From an uncultured Pelagibacteraceae bacterium (lineage in GTDB: Bacteria > Pseudomonadota > Alphaproteobacteria > Pelagibacterales > Pelagibacteraceae), in NCBI GenBank assembly GCA_902560805.1, contig CACENW010000006.1, forward strand, positions 1 through 64,000: a DNA stretch of 64,000 nucleotides, written 5' to 3'. Of this stretch, positions 28,536 to 39,300 are shown in pieces. Below the pieces are notes generated by a model. It had not been told where the DNA came from and did no database searches. It saw only the letters and a program-made list of their open reading frames with translations. The position numbers and the translations under genes are program-made. How positions within the stretch are numbered: position 1 is the stretch's first letter; the number at the start of each line of letters is the position of its first letter.

Positions 28536-29954
28536 ATGGAAAATTTAAATTTAATATTACCTGAAATTTTTATTTCTTTATCAATTATGTTTTTACTTAT
28601 TTTAGGTGTGTTTAAAAATGACAGTTCTAAAATTACTTTTAATTTATCTTTGTTTGCAATTTTAATTACAACAATAATAACATTCAATGAAACTTTCTCT
28701 GTAACTAGAGAAACTTTGTTTAATGAAAGCGTTGTGATTGACAGTATGTCCTCGCTAATGAAAATTATAACTTTAATTGGAGGTTTTTTAGTTTTAGTTA
28801 TTTCGTCAACTTATTTAAAAACATATAAAATATATAATATAGAATACCCGGTTCTTATTTTGAGTTCAATTCTTGGAATGATGGTAATGATCAGTTCAAA
28901 TGATTTAATTGTTTTTTATATGGGCTTAGAATTACAGTCATTAGCTCTATATGTTTTAGCAACATATAATAGAGATCAACTAAAATCATCCGAAGGTGGT
29001 TTAAAATACTTTGTTTTAAGTGCACTATCTTCAGGATTATTGTTATACGGATGCTCATTAGTATACGGTTTTTCTGGTTCAACTAATTTTGATATAATAT
29101 CAAATCAATTAAATTCTAATGAATATGTTTTAACATTTGGTATTGTATTTATCTTAGTTGGTTTAGCATTTAAAATTTCTGCAGTTCCATTTCATATGTG
29201 GGCACCTGATGTTTATGAAGGATCTCCAACAACTGTAACTTTGTTTTTCACAATAGTGCCAAAGATTGCTGCTTTAACTGTATTTATAAGATTTTTATAT
29301 GTTCCTTTCTTAAATTTAATTGATCAATGGCAAATGATAATAATTTTCTTATCAATAGCTTCCATGGTCTTTGGAGCCGTTGCTGCAATAGGTCAAACCA
29401 ATATCAAAAGACTAATTGCTTACAGTTCTATAGGACACATTGGTTACACATTAGCTGGTTTAACCACAGCATCAAACGAGGGAATTCAAAGTTCGATAAT
29501 TTATATTTCCATTTATGTTGTTATGAATTTAGCTCTTTTTTCATGTCTATTAATGTTAAGAAGAAAAAATCAATATTATGAAAATATTGATGATCTCTCA
29601 GGATTATCAAAAAATCATCCATTATTGTCTTTGTGTTTGTTGATAATACTATTTTCTTTAGCAGGCATACCACCCCTAGCAGGTTTCTTCGCAAAATTTT
29701 ACATTTTTAAAGCAGTATTGGAACAATCAATGTATTTCTTAGCTATAGTAGGGTTGTTATCAACTGTAGTTGCAGCTTTTTATTATCTAAGAATTATAAA
29801 AATTATGTATTTTGATAAGGAAAAAGATAAATATGACACTGACCATAGCTTATGGCTAAAATCTTCACTGATAGTTTCAACTATATTAATTCTTTTATAC
29901 TTCATATTCCCAAGTCAATTAATAGAAGTTGTTTCAAGAATTAATATTATTTAA
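28536..29954 (+). CDS. nuoN: NADH-quinone oxidoreductase subunit N
   Basis: NuoN (ND2 homologue) is the third antiporter-like subunit. The 472-residue protein has about 14 helices with GLELQSLALYVLATY, FKISAVPFHMWAPDVYEGSPTTVTLFF, IKRLIAYSSIGHIGYTL and AGIPPLAGFFAKFYIF. It closes the nuoA-N set; birA shares one base with its stop, so transcription probably continues into the next genes. Confidence 0.97.
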   Translation: MENLNLILPEIFISLSIMFLLILGVFKNDSSKITFNLSLFAILITTIITFNETFSVTRETLFNESVVIDSMSSLMKIITLIGGFLVLVISSTYLKTYKIYNIEYPVLILSSILGMMVMISSNDLIVFYMGLELQSLALYVLATYNRDQLKSSEGGLKYFVLSALSSGLLLYGCSLVYGFSGSTNFDIISNQLNSNEYVLTFGIVFILVGLAFKISAVPFHMWAPDVYEGSPTTVTLFFTIVPKIAALTVFIRFLYVPFLNLIDQWQMIIIFLSIASMVFGAVAAIGQTNIKRLIAYSSIGHIGYTLAGLTTASNEGIQSSIIYISIYVVMNLALFSCLLMLRRKNQYYENIDDLSGLSKNHPLLSLCLLIILFSLAGIPPLAGFFAKFYIFKAVLEQSMYFLAIVGLLSTVVAAFYYLRIIKIMYFDKEKDKYDTDHSLWLKSSLIVSTILILLYFIFPSQLIEVVSRINII

Positions 29955-30490
29955 TGAAATTTAAAAAATTTAAATTTAAAAAAGTTAAAAGCACAAACAA
30001 TACTGCAATAAGAATTATCAAAGAAACTAAATACAACTTAGGTATGGTTGTTGCTGAAACACAAGTAAATGGTAGAGGTCAGTATGGAAGAAATTGGATA
30101 TCATCAAAAGGAAATTTATTTATATCTTTTTTCAATGAACTAAATAAAACGAAATTATCGATTAACACTATAACAAAAATCAATTGTCTTCTAGTCAAAA
30201 AATTACTCTCATCATTTACAAGTAAAAAAATTTTATTTAAAAAACCAAACGACTTATTAATTGATAAAAAAAAAATTAGTGGCATTTTACAAGAAGTCAT
30301 ATTTGTAAGAAATAAAAAATTTTTAGTTACTGGTATAGGCATAAATATTAAAAAAAATCCAATTATAAGGAGTTATCCTGCCACAAACTTGCAAGAGGTA
30401 ACTAAAAAAAGTATTAGTAAATTAATTGTAGAAAATAAACTAAAACAACTTTTTGAAAAAAATTTATCTAAATTATATAAAATTAAATAA
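29954..30490 (+). CDS. birA: Biotin--[acetyl-CoA-carboxylase] ligase, minimal form
   Basis: BirA activates biotin with ATP and attaches it to the carboxylase carrier protein. The 178-residue sequence has the catalytic domain only: the KSTNNTA start, the biotinyl-AMP loop G40-R-G-Q-Y-G-R46, KGNLFISF, KKPNDLLIDKKKISGIL and VTGIGINIKKNP. The DNA-binding domain of the E. coli repressor type is absent and the usual C-terminal SH3-like domain is lacking or reduced to a short lysine-rich tail. It is therefore a single-function ligase without repressor activity. It overlaps nuoN and coaX by 1 bp each. Confidence 0.9.
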   Translation: MKFKKFKFKKVKSTNNTAIRIIKETKYNLGMVVAETQVNGRGQYGRNWISSKGNLFISFFNELNKTKLSINTITKINCLLVKKLLSSFTSKKILFKKPNDLLIDKKKISGILQEVIFVRNKKFLVTGIGINIKKNPIIRSYPATNLQEVTKKSISKLIVENKLKQLFEKNLSKLYKIK

Positions 30491-31236
30491 TGTATATTCT
30501 AGGCGATATTGGTAATACGGAAACAAAATTATGTATTGTTTCTAAAAGTAATAAAATTTCAAAAAAAATTACTTTTTTATCAAAATCTATAACCAACAAG
30601 CACCTTAATATTTTATTTAAAAAAAATAAAATTCAATTAAATAAAATTGAAAAAATATTATTTTGTAGTGTTGTTCCAAAAACATTTTCTACAATTAATA
30701 AATTTTTATCGAAAAAAGTTAAACTAAAATGCTATGAGGTTAAAAAATTAAAATTAAAATCTCTTATAAAAATCAAAGTAGATTATAAACAGGTAGGCTC
30801 AGATAGAATTACTAATGCTATAAGTTTAATGAACAATAAAAATAATTTTATAATTTTAGATTTTGGTACAGCAACAACTTTCGATGTACTAATTAGAAAT
30901 ACTTATTTTGGAGGTATTATTGCCCCAGGTGTGAGATTATCTCTTAATACTTTGTCTGATCAAGCAACTCTAATTCCAAAAATAGATTTAAAAAAGATCA
31001 ATAAAGTCATTGGCAAAAATACAATCTCTGCTGTTAGATCAGGCTTTTTTTGGGGTTATGCTGGTTTAATTGACAATATTATTAATTTAATTAAGAAGGA
31101 AACTGGAAAATCTTTTAAAGTAATTATTACTGGTGGATTTTCAGATTTATTTAAAAACTCAATAAAAACGAAAGCAAGTCACAACCAAGACATTACAATT
31201 AAAGGCTTAATAAAGATTTCAAAATTAATTCAATAA
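30490..31236 (+). CDS. coaX: Type III pantothenate kinase
   Basis: CoaX phosphorylates pantothenate in the first step of coenzyme A synthesis. The 248-residue protein has the ASKHA-fold motifs of type III enzymes: GDIGNTETKLCIV at the N-terminus (catalytic Asp6), GSDRITNAIS, DFGTATTFDVL and GGIIAPGVRLSLNTLSDQATLIP, and a C-terminal VIITGGFSDLF. It is 1 bp before rnj and shares a base with the birA stop. The birA-coaX pair next to nuoN is usual in Alphaproteobacteria. Confidence 0.94.
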   Translation: MYILGDIGNTETKLCIVSKSNKISKKITFLSKSITNKHLNILFKKNKIQLNKIEKILFCSVVPKTFSTINKFLSKKVKLKCYEVKKLKLKSLIKIKVDYKQVGSDRITNAISLMNNKNNFIILDFGTATTFDVLIRNTYFGGIIAPGVRLSLNTLSDQATLIPKIDLKKINKVIGKNTISAVRSGFFWGYAGLIDNIINLIKKETGKSFKVIITGGFSDLFKNSIKTKASHNQDITIKGLIKISKLIQ

Positions 31237-31237
31237 T

Positions 31238-32896
31238 ATGAAAGATGAACTATTATTTTGTCCCTTAGGTGGATCAGGTGAAATAGGCATGAACATGAAT
31301 TTGTTCGGCTATGGTCAACTTGGTGATCATAAATGGATTATGGTCGACATAGGGGTAACATTTGCAGATGATACTATTCCTGGTGTTGATTTAATTTATC
31401 CAGATCCTGGATTTATAGTAGAAAGAAAAGATAATTTATTAGGAATAGTTTTAACACATGCTCACGAGGATCACATTGGTGCAATTGCTCATTTATGGCC
31501 AAAATTACAATGTAAAATTTTTGCAACCCCTTTCACAGCTGTATTAATCAGAGAAAAATTTAGAGAAAAGCAAATCGATATTACTAATGATTTAAAGATT
31601 GTAGAGTTAAACGGAAAGGTTTCCTTGGATCCATTTGAAATTGAATATATTACTTTAACGCATTCCATATTAGAACCAAACGGACTTAGAATAAAAACTC
31701 CAGCAGGAGTTATTTTGCATACTGGTGATTGGAAGGTAGATCCAAATCCTTTGATTGGAGACAATATAAACGAAAAAAGATTAAAGGAAATTGGTGAAGA
31801 AGGTGTGCTAGCAATGATTTGTGACTCAACAAATGTTTTTAGCGCTGGTAGATCAGGTTCAGAATTAGATGTAAGAAAAAATATGTTTAACGTTATGTCT
31901 CGATTGAAAAAAAGAATTATCATAACGTCTTTTGCCTCAAATGTAGCTAGAATGGAGACAGCTTTTTATTGTGCGGAACAAACTGGAAGACAAATCTCTT
32001 TAGTTGGTAGATCAATGCATCGTATTTATAAAGCTGCACGTCAATGTGGATATTTAAAAAATACAATTGAGCCAATTGATCCAAGAGAAGCAAAAAATTT
32101 TTCAAGAGAAAAAATTGTGTATTTATGTACTGGAAGTCAAGGCGAACCAATGGGTGCAATGATGAGAATTTCTAGTTATGTTCATCCAGACGTTTTTATT
32201 GAAAAAGGTGATGCTGTAATTTTTTCTTCAAAAATTATACCTGGTAATGAAAAAAAACTTTACAAATTACACAATCAGCTTGTTAAAGATGGTGTTGAGG
32301 TGATATCTGAAGAAACTGAATTCGTTCATGTTTCTGGTCATCCTAACAGAGAAGATTTAAAAGAAATGTACCAGTGGGTTAAACCAAAATGTGTGATACC
32401 TGTACACGGAGAACATAGACACATGATAGAACACATAAATTTTGCAAAAGAAATGCAAGTTCCATATCCTGTACAAGTAGAAAACGGTGATATAGTTAAG
32501 TTATATCCTGGTAATCAGCCTGAAGTTTACGACAAAGCTCCAAGTGGAAGATTGTATTTAGATGGCAATGTAAGTGTTGATCCTGATTCACAGTCAATAA
32601 AAGATAGAAAAAATTTAAGTGCAAATGGTTATCTTGAAGTAACTTTAATGATAACACCTAAAGGAAATATTCATAACAATCCTGTACTTTCTTTTCGTGG
32701 TTTACCAGTAGATGATAAAGACGATTTTGTTTATGGACTAGAGGAAGAAATAGAAAAAACTTCAAGAACTTTTAAAATTGGAAGCAAGCAACAAGAGCAT
32801 AATTTAATTGATGCATTGAAAATTGCCTGTAGAAAATTTTCCAAAGAAAGAACGGGAAAAAAACCTTTCACTAATATTAACTTAGTGAGAATTTAA
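31238..32896 (+). CDS. rnj: Ribonuclease J
   Basis: RNase J is a metallo-beta-lactamase/beta-CASP nuclease with endonuclease and 5'-to-3' exonuclease activity in mRNA and rRNA processing. The 552-residue protein has the zinc motif HAHEDH (residues 74-79), later histidines in LTHSI and HTGDW, CDSTNVF, the beta-CASP segment with STGSQGEP-like CTGSQGEPMGAM and VSGHPNRED, and PVHGEHRH. In streamlined cells it is likely a main mRNA-decay enzyme. In many relatives an epimerase gene (mce) sits between rnj and the DUF1467 gene; here they overlap by 1 bp. Confidence 0.95.
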   Translation: MKDELLFCPLGGSGEIGMNMNLFGYGQLGDHKWIMVDIGVTFADDTIPGVDLIYPDPGFIVERKDNLLGIVLTHAHEDHIGAIAHLWPKLQCKIFATPFTAVLIREKFREKQIDITNDLKIVELNGKVSLDPFEIEYITLTHSILEPNGLRIKTPAGVILHTGDWKVDPNPLIGDNINEKRLKEIGEEGVLAMICDSTNVFSAGRSGSELDVRKNMFNVMSRLKKRIIITSFASNVARMETAFYCAEQTGRQISLVGRSMHRIYKAARQCGYLKNTIEPIDPREAKNFSREKIVYLCTGSQGEPMGAMMRISSYVHPDVFIEKGDAVIFSSKIIPGNEKKLYKLHNQLVKDGVEVISEETEFVHVSGHPNREDLKEMYQWVKPKCVIPVHGEHRHMIEHINFAKEMQVPYPVQVENGDIVKLYPGNQPEVYDKAPSGRLYLDGNVSVDPDSQSIKDRKNLSANGYLEVTLMITPKGNIHNNPVLSFRGLPVDDKDDFVYGLEEEIEKTSRTFKIGSKQQEHNLIDALKIACRKFSKERTGKKPFTNINLVRI

Positions 32897-33141
32897 TGAG
32901 TATAACTGGTTTAGCAATTATCTATGTAATTATATGGTGGATAGTTTTCTTTGCTATACTTCCTATTGATGTAAACAGAGCAAAAACTGTAAAAATTGAT
33001 GGTGAAGATCCAGGATCACCAGAAAACCCAAAAATGTTGAAAAAATTCTTATATTGTACTGGCATAACTACTATAATTTTTATCATTATTTATTTACTAA
33101 TAAAATTTGAATATTTAAATTTAAGAAATATGATTAGCTAA
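32896..33141 (+). CDS. DUF1467 family small membrane protein
   Basis: The 81-residue protein has two membrane helices (about 5-22 and 52-72) joined by a hydrophilic loop with the GEDPGSPENPKM segment. The first helix ends in ILPIDVNRAK. This matches the DUF1467 family, almost always found between rnj (or mce) and proS in Alphaproteobacteria. Its function is not known; the constant position is the main reason to assign it. It overlaps rnj by 1 bp and lies 1 bp before proS. Confidence 0.8.
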   Translation: MSITGLAIIYVIIWWIVFFAILPIDVNRAKTVKIDGEDPGSPENPKMLKKFLYCTGITTIIFIIIYLLIKFEYLNLRNMIS

Positions 33142-33142
33142 G

Positions 33143-34477
33143 ATGCTTTTATCAAATTCATTTATTCCAATATTAAAAAATAATCCTTCTGAGGCAAAAA
33201 TTAAATCTCATCAATTAATGTTGAGAGTTGGTATGATTAAGCAAGCTTCTTCAGGAATATACTCATGGTTACCTTTAGGATTTAAGGTAATGAAAAAAAT
33301 AGAACAAATTGTAAGAGAAGAGCAAAATAAAATTGGTGCTCAAGAAATATTGATGCCAACAATTCAATCCAGCGATATCTGGAAAGAAAGTGGTCGATAT
33401 GATGATTATGGTGAGGAGATGCTCAGAATAACTGATCGTCAAAAAAGAGAAATGCTTTATGGACCTACTAATGAAGAGCAAGTTACGGAAATTTTTAGAT
33501 CTTCAATTAAATCTTACAAATCATTACCTCAACTTATGTACCACATACAATGGAAATTTAGAGATGAGATAAGACCTAGATTTGGAATAATGAGGGGAAG
33601 AGAGTTTTACATGAAAGATGCCTATTCATTTGATGTATCAGACCAAGAAGCTTTTTTTTCATATAATAAATTTTTTCTTTCATATTTAAAAACTTTTAAA
33701 AGATTAGATCTAATAGCCATACCTATGGCTGCTGACACAGGTCCAATTGGAGGGAATTTATCTCATGAATTTATTATCCTAGCAGACACAGGGGAAAGTA
33801 AAATTTTTACAGACAAAAGAATTTTTGACTTAAACAGTGATGATACTCAATTAGAAAAATCCTCTTTAGAGGAAATGAGAAAAAAATATGAGCAATTTTA
33901 TGCTGTGACTGATGAAAAGTTTAATAAAGATGAATTTGAAAAAATAGTTTCTAAAGAAAATCAATTAATCACAAAAGGTATTGAGGTAGGTCACATATTT
34001 TATTTTGGAGATAAATATTCAAAACCCATGAATGCATCAGTAGATTTACCTAGTGGAAAAAAAGATTTTGTTAAAATGGGTTCTTATGGAATTGGTGTAT
34101 CAAGGTTAGTAGGAGCCATAATAGAGGCAAAATATGATGAAAAAAATGAAATCATGAAATGGCCATTGTCTGTTGCTCCATATGATATTGCTTTAATACC
34201 GATGATTAATAAAAATGATAATTCAGCACTAGATAAGGCAAATAGTATTAACAGTGAATTATTAAAAAATAATATTGATGCTATTGTTGATGATACTGAT
34301 GAAAATTTTTCATCAAAAATCAAAAAAATGAATTTGATTGGGTCTCCATACCAAATTATAATTGGTAAAAAGAGTGAGGGTGATTTACTGGAGTTTAAAG
34401 AAACAGGAGGTGAAACTCAAAACTTACCTTTAAACAAAATTATAGAAATTATAAACAAACAAAAAAATTCAATTTGA
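33143..34477 (+). CDS. proS: Proline--tRNA ligase, short form without editing domain
   Basis: ProRS charges tRNA-Pro. The 444-residue class II synthetase goes from the motif-2 region (TNEEQVTEIFR, then FRDEIRPRFGIMRGREFYMKDAYSF) straight to motif 3 (MGSYGIGVSRLVGAI) and the anticodon-binding domain, without the roughly 180-residue editing insertion found in E. coli. This short form is standard in Alphaproteobacteria and mitochondria. Its stop TGA overlaps the TTG start of the lolC/E gene. Confidence 0.95.
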   Translation: MLLSNSFIPILKNNPSEAKIKSHQLMLRVGMIKQASSGIYSWLPLGFKVMKKIEQIVREEQNKIGAQEILMPTIQSSDIWKESGRYDDYGEEMLRITDRQKREMLYGPTNEEQVTEIFRSSIKSYKSLPQLMYHIQWKFRDEIRPRFGIMRGREFYMKDAYSFDVSDQEAFFSYNKFFLSYLKTFKRLDLIAIPMAADTGPIGGNLSHEFIILADTGESKIFTDKRIFDLNSDDTQLEKSSLEEMRKKYEQFYAVTDEKFNKDEFEKIVSKENQLITKGIEVGHIFYFGDKYSKPMNASVDLPSGKKDFVKMGSYGIGVSRLVGAIIEAKYDEKNEIMKWPLSVAPYDIALIPMINKNDNSALDKANSINSELLKNNIDAIVDDTDENFSSKIKKMNLIGSPYQIIIGKKSEGDLLEFKETGGETQNLPLNKIIEIINKQKNSI

Positions 34478-35703
34478 TTTCTACTTTAGAAAAAGAAATT
34501 ACTCTTAGATTTTTAAAAGCCAGAAAAAAAGATGGTTTTTTGAATGTAATATCAATTTTTTCTTTTATTGGAATAAGTCTTGGAGTTGCAGTCCTTATCA
34601 TCGTGATGTCTGTCATGAATGGTTTCAGAACTGAGTTAATAAATAAAATCGTAGGATTTAATTCTCACGTAACTGTAAAACCTTATTCAAATTCAATAGA
34701 TGAAAGTAAAATAAATAATAAGCTAAACTTAATTTCTAAGAATATTATTTTAAGTAATTCAGGAGAGGCAATTATTCTTAAAAATAATAATACTAAAGGA
34801 ATAGTGTTACGTGGCTATAAACGTAATGATCTTTTAAACTTAGAAGTATTAACAAATGAGAAATTTAAAGGTGAATTAAATCAATTTGATAAAAATTCCA
34901 TTTCAATTGGAAGTGAACTAAGTATTTCTCTAGATCTTGAAATAGGAGATGAATTGACCTTAATGTCACCATCTGGTGTTCAAACAATAATTGGCAGTAT
35001 GCCAAAACAAAAAACTTTTGTAGTTAATTCAATTTATAATAGTGGTTTAGCAGAATTTGATAACAATATTGCTTTTATTGAACTTAATTTTTTAGAAGAG
35101 TTCTTTGGATACAATCCTGATGAAAGGAATTTAGAAATATATCTGAAAAATCCAAAGAATATTCAGTCCCAAAAATTAATTGTGAAACAAGTCTTTGATG
35201 AAGAGTTTGTTTTTAGTTGGGCAGATATGAATAGTTCATTATTTTCAGCCCTTAAAGTTGAACGGAATGTCATGTTTATTATTTTGTCACTAATAATAAT
35301 TGTTGCTGCATTTAATATTATTTCAGGATTAACTATTTTAGTAAAAAACAAAACAAAAGATATTGCTATCTTAAAATCAATTGGAGTATTAAATAAATCA
35401 ATAATTAAAATATTTTTTTTAGTTGGTGTAATAATAGGTACTTCTGCAACAATTTTTGGTATTTTTTTAGGTGTAACTTTTTCTATTTATATTGAGAATT
35501 TTAGACAATTTTTAAGCTCAGCTTTCAATATAAGTTTATTTCCAGAAGAAATATATTTTTTAAGCAAGATGCCTTCTGAAATAAATCCAACATCAATAAT
35601 TTTAATTTCAGTTTGCTCTATAATTATAACTATTTTAGTTTCAATTTTTCCAGCATTTAAAGCAGCTAAGTTAGATCCAATTAAATCTTTAAAATATGAG
35701 TAA
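34474..35703 (+). CDS. lolC: Lipoprotein-releasing ABC transporter permease, LolC/E type
   Basis: This inner-membrane subunit helps extract lipoproteins and pass them to the periplasmic carrier. The 409-residue protein has one helix near residues 25-48, a large periplasmic domain and three C-terminal helices with an FtsX fold (ILKSIGVLNKSIIKIFFLVG; AAKLDPIKSLKYE at the end). The start is a TTG at 34474 overlapping the proS stop (TTGA); no nearby ATG gives the full first domain. Only one LolC/E-type gene is present here, as in many Alphaproteobacteria, so the permease may be a homodimer. Confidence 0.9.
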   Translation: MISTLEKEITLRFLKARKKDGFLNVISIFSFIGISLGVAVLIIVMSVMNGFRTELINKIVGFNSHVTVKPYSNSIDESKINNKLNLISKNIILSNSGEAIILKNNNTKGIVLRGYKRNDLLNLEVLTNEKFKGELNQFDKNSISIGSELSISLDLEIGDELTLMSPSGVQTIIGSMPKQKTFVVNSIYNSGLAEFDNNIAFIELNFLEEFFGYNPDERNLEIYLKNPKNIQSQKLIVKQVFDEEFVFSWADMNSSLFSALKVERNVMFIILSLIIIVAAFNIISGLTILVKNKTKDIAILKSIGVLNKSIIKIFFLVGVIIGTSATIFGIFLGVTFSIYIENFRQFLSSAFNISLFPEEIYFLSKMPSEINPTSIILISVCSIIITILVSIFPAFKAAKLDPIKSLKYE

Positions 35704-36373
35704 GTATTTAGAATTAAAAAATATATCTAAAAGTTTTGAAACTGAAAAAAAGATTAAAGTTTTAAAAGGATTGTCACAAAATTTTGAAAAAGGTAAAATT
35801 TATTCACTCATGGGCCCATCTGGCACAGGTAAATCAACTTTGTTAAATTTAATTTCTTTAATAGACAGACCTTCATCAGGTCAAATTATGTTTAATCAAA
35901 ATCAAATTAATTTTAATGATACAGAGGAAAATGATATTTTTAGATCAAAAAAAATTGGTATTGTTTATCAACAAAACAACCTTCTTCCAGATTTTACTGC
36001 CATGGAAAATATTTATTTAGCATCACTTGCAAACAATAATGACAAAGAATTAGCAAATACAAAGTCTAAAAAATTATTAAAAAAAATTGGTCTTTCCAAC
36101 AGATCAAATCACTTTCCTTCTCAACTTTCAGGAGGAGAGGCTCAAAGAGTAGCTATAGCAAGAGCTATAGTTAATGATCCTGAAATAATCTTAGCGGATG
36201 AACCAACAGGTAGTTTAGATATGAATACAGCAAAAGAAGTATTTAAACTTTTATATAATCAAAAAAAAACAGATAGATTGATAATATTTGCAACTCACAA
36301 TAGATTTTTTGCTAACAAGGCAGATTGCCTATTGGAGATGAGAGATGGTATTATAAAATCATCTAATGTCTGA
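35696..36373 (+). CDS. lolD: Lipoprotein-releasing ABC transporter ATPase LolD
   Basis: LolD is the cytosolic ATPase of the lipoprotein-release machine. The 225-residue sequence has Walker A GPSGTGKST (near residue 40), the family's QQNNLLPDFTAMENI (Q-loop and LolD signature), the ABC signature LSGGEAQRVAIARA and Walker B IILADEPTGSLD. It overlaps its permease gene by 8 bp and dnaE by 8 bp. Confidence 0.95.
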   Translation: MSKYLELKNISKSFETEKKIKVLKGLSQNFEKGKIYSLMGPSGTGKSTLLNLISLIDRPSSGQIMFNQNQINFNDTEENDIFRSKKIGIVYQQNNLLPDFTAMENIYLASLANNNDKELANTKSKKLLKKIGLSNRSNHFPSQLSGGEAQRVAIARAIVNDPEIILADEPTGSLDMNTAKEVFKLLYNQKKTDRLIIFATHNRFFANKADCLLEMRDGIIKSSNV

Positions 36374-39300
36374 GTCATTAAATCAAAATTTTAATCATCT
36401 TAAAGTCCATACACAATATTCTATATGTGAAGGTGCAGCTAAAATTGATGATTTACAAGAATATTGTAAATCAAACAAAATTAAATCTTTAGGAATAAGT
36501 GACACTTTTAATTTATGTGGGGCATTAGAATTTGCAGAAAAAATTTCTAAATCAGGAACACAGCCAATTATTGGTACTCAAATAAATTTTAAACTAAATG
36601 ATATTACTGGATTGTTACCTTTATTTGCTTTGAATGAAACTGGTTATAAAAACATTATTGAATTATCATCTAATTCATATTTAGAAAATGATGAGTTAAG
36701 CGATCCACATGTATATTTTGATGAATTATTAAAAAATTCTGATGGTGTTTCAGTTTTTTCAGGTACCGTTTTAGGTCTTTTTGGAAAATTATTCGATAAA
36801 GGAAAATTTTCAGAAATAAATGAAATTTACTCAAAAATAAAAAAAGTTTTTGGAGATAGGTTTTATTTAGAAATTCAAAGACATAAAGATACAAATGAAA
36901 ATGGGTTTGAAAAATTTAACCTAAAACAATCTGTAGAATTAGAAATACCAATAATTGCTACTAATGAAGTTTTTTATTTATCAAAAGATATGCATGAAGC
37001 ACACGATGCTTTGATTTGTATTGGTAACAAAACATATATAAATGAAAAAAATAGATTAAAATTAAGTGATCAACATTATTTAAAAACTAACTCTGAGATG
37101 ACAGAGTTATTTGCTGATATACCTGAAGCTTTAGAAAATAATTATAATTTTCCTTTAAGATGTAGTTTTAGACCATCTTTTTCCAACCCAATATTGCCAA
37201 ATATTAGTAGTGATAAAGATGGAAATGCAGACGATCTTCTGACCAAATATTCTTCAGAGGGATTGAGAGATAAATTTTTAAAAGTTTTTAATTTTAAAGA
37301 TGATGAAATTGAAAATGATAAAAATTTTATTCTATATAAAGAAAGATTAGATCATGAACTTTCAATAATTATTAAAATGAAATACTCGAGTTATTTTTTG
37401 ATTGTATCTGATTATATAAAATGGGCTAAAGAAAATGATATACCAGTAGGTCCTGGTAGGGGTTCGGGAGCTGGATCATTGGTAGCCTGGTGCTTATCAA
37501 TTACTGATGTTGATCCAATTAAATTCAATTTAATATTCGAAAGATTTTTAAATCCAGATCGAATTTCGATGCCTGATTTTGATATAGATTTTTGCGAGGA
37601 TAAAAGAGACCTTGTTTTTGAATACTTAACTAAAAAATACAAAGATAGTGTCGCTCATATAATTACGTTTGGTAAATTAAAAGCAAGAATGGTGATCAGA
37701 GATGTTGGTAGAGTTATGGGATTACCCTATGGTTTTATAGACAGTATATCAAAAATGATACCTTTTGATCCTTCTAGACCTCAAAATCTAATGCAATGTA
37801 TAGCTGGAGAGCCAAGGTTACAAAAGCTCATTAATGAGGATACTAGAGTAAAAAAGTTAACAGAGTTGTCATTGAAATTGGAAGGTCTTAATAGAAATGT
37901 TGCTACTCATGCAGCAGGAGTTGTGATTGCAGATAAAAAACTAACCGAAGTAGTGCCTTTATATAAAGATGCTTCTGCAGATTTACTTTTACCCTCAACA
38001 CAATTTGACATGTATTCTGCTGAAAATGCTGGTTTAATAAAATTTGATTTTTTGGGATTAAAGACACTAACTGTAATAAATAATACTCAAAAATTAGTTA
38101 GAAAAAAAGATAAAAAATTTAACATAGAAGAAATAAATTTTGATGATCAAAAAGTTTTTGATCTTTTATCATCTGGTAAAACCGTAGGGTTGTTTCAAAT
38201 TGAAAGTGCTGGAATGAGAGAAGCTTTACTTCATATGAAGCCAAATCACATTGAAGATATTATTGCACTAGTAGCATTATATAGACCTGGTCCCATGAGC
38301 AACATACCAACTTACAATAATTGCAAACATGGAAAGCAAAAACCAGATTATTTACACCCATTATTGGAAGATATTTTAAAACCTACATATGGAGTAATTA
38401 TTTACCAAGAGCAAGTAATGCAGATTGCTCAGAAATTATCTGGATTTACTGCAGGACAAGCTGATCTTTTAAGAAGAGCAATGGGTAAAAAGAAGAGAGC
38501 AGAACTAGAGAAACAAAAACAAGGTTTTATAGCCGGTGCAGTTAAAAATGGCATAGCTAAAGATGTTGCAGCTGGAATATTTTTAAAAATCGAACCTTTT
38601 GCAGAATATGGTTTTAACAAAAGTCATGCTGCAGCTTATGCAATAATTTCTTATCAAACTGCATATTTAAAAACTTATTATCCCAAAGAATTTATTGCTG
38701 CATCAATGACGATGGATATTTCTAATCAAAATAAACTAAGTGAATTTTATGAAGAATTAAAAAGACTTAATATTGAGACAATTAGACCTGATATTAATGA
38801 ATGCTTTGCTGATTTTAGAACTATTAATGGAAAGTTTTATTATGCATTAGGTGGAATTAAAGCAGTTGGTTATGAAGCAATTTCAAATATTGTGAAAGAG
38901 AGAGAAATAAATGGAAAATTTAAGTCTATTGGTGACTTTATAAATAGAGTTAACCCAAAAGATATAAATAAATTACAATTAGAAGGATTAGTAAAAGCAG
39001 GTGCATTTGATAATTTAAACTTAAATAGACAAGCGATCTTTAACTCAATACCTAATTTTATATTAAAAAATAAAAATATTTCTGAAAATAAACTAGCTAA
39101 TCAAATAGATTTGTTTTCTGACAATAATGAAGTGGAGCAGGATATTTTAACCAAAATAGAAGATTGGAAATTTGAGGAGAGATTATCTAAAGAATTTGAA
39201 GCAGTTGGTTTTTTTATATCAGATCATCCGTTAAATCAATTTACCGAAATATTTGAGGATTATAAAATTAATGATTATGCTAAATTTATTTCAGATGATA

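Noticed and set aside
31489..31923. 144-codon antisense frame inside rnj
   Set aside because: It lies fully opposite a well-supported RNase J gene, has no family features and is explained by codon bias of the sense strand.
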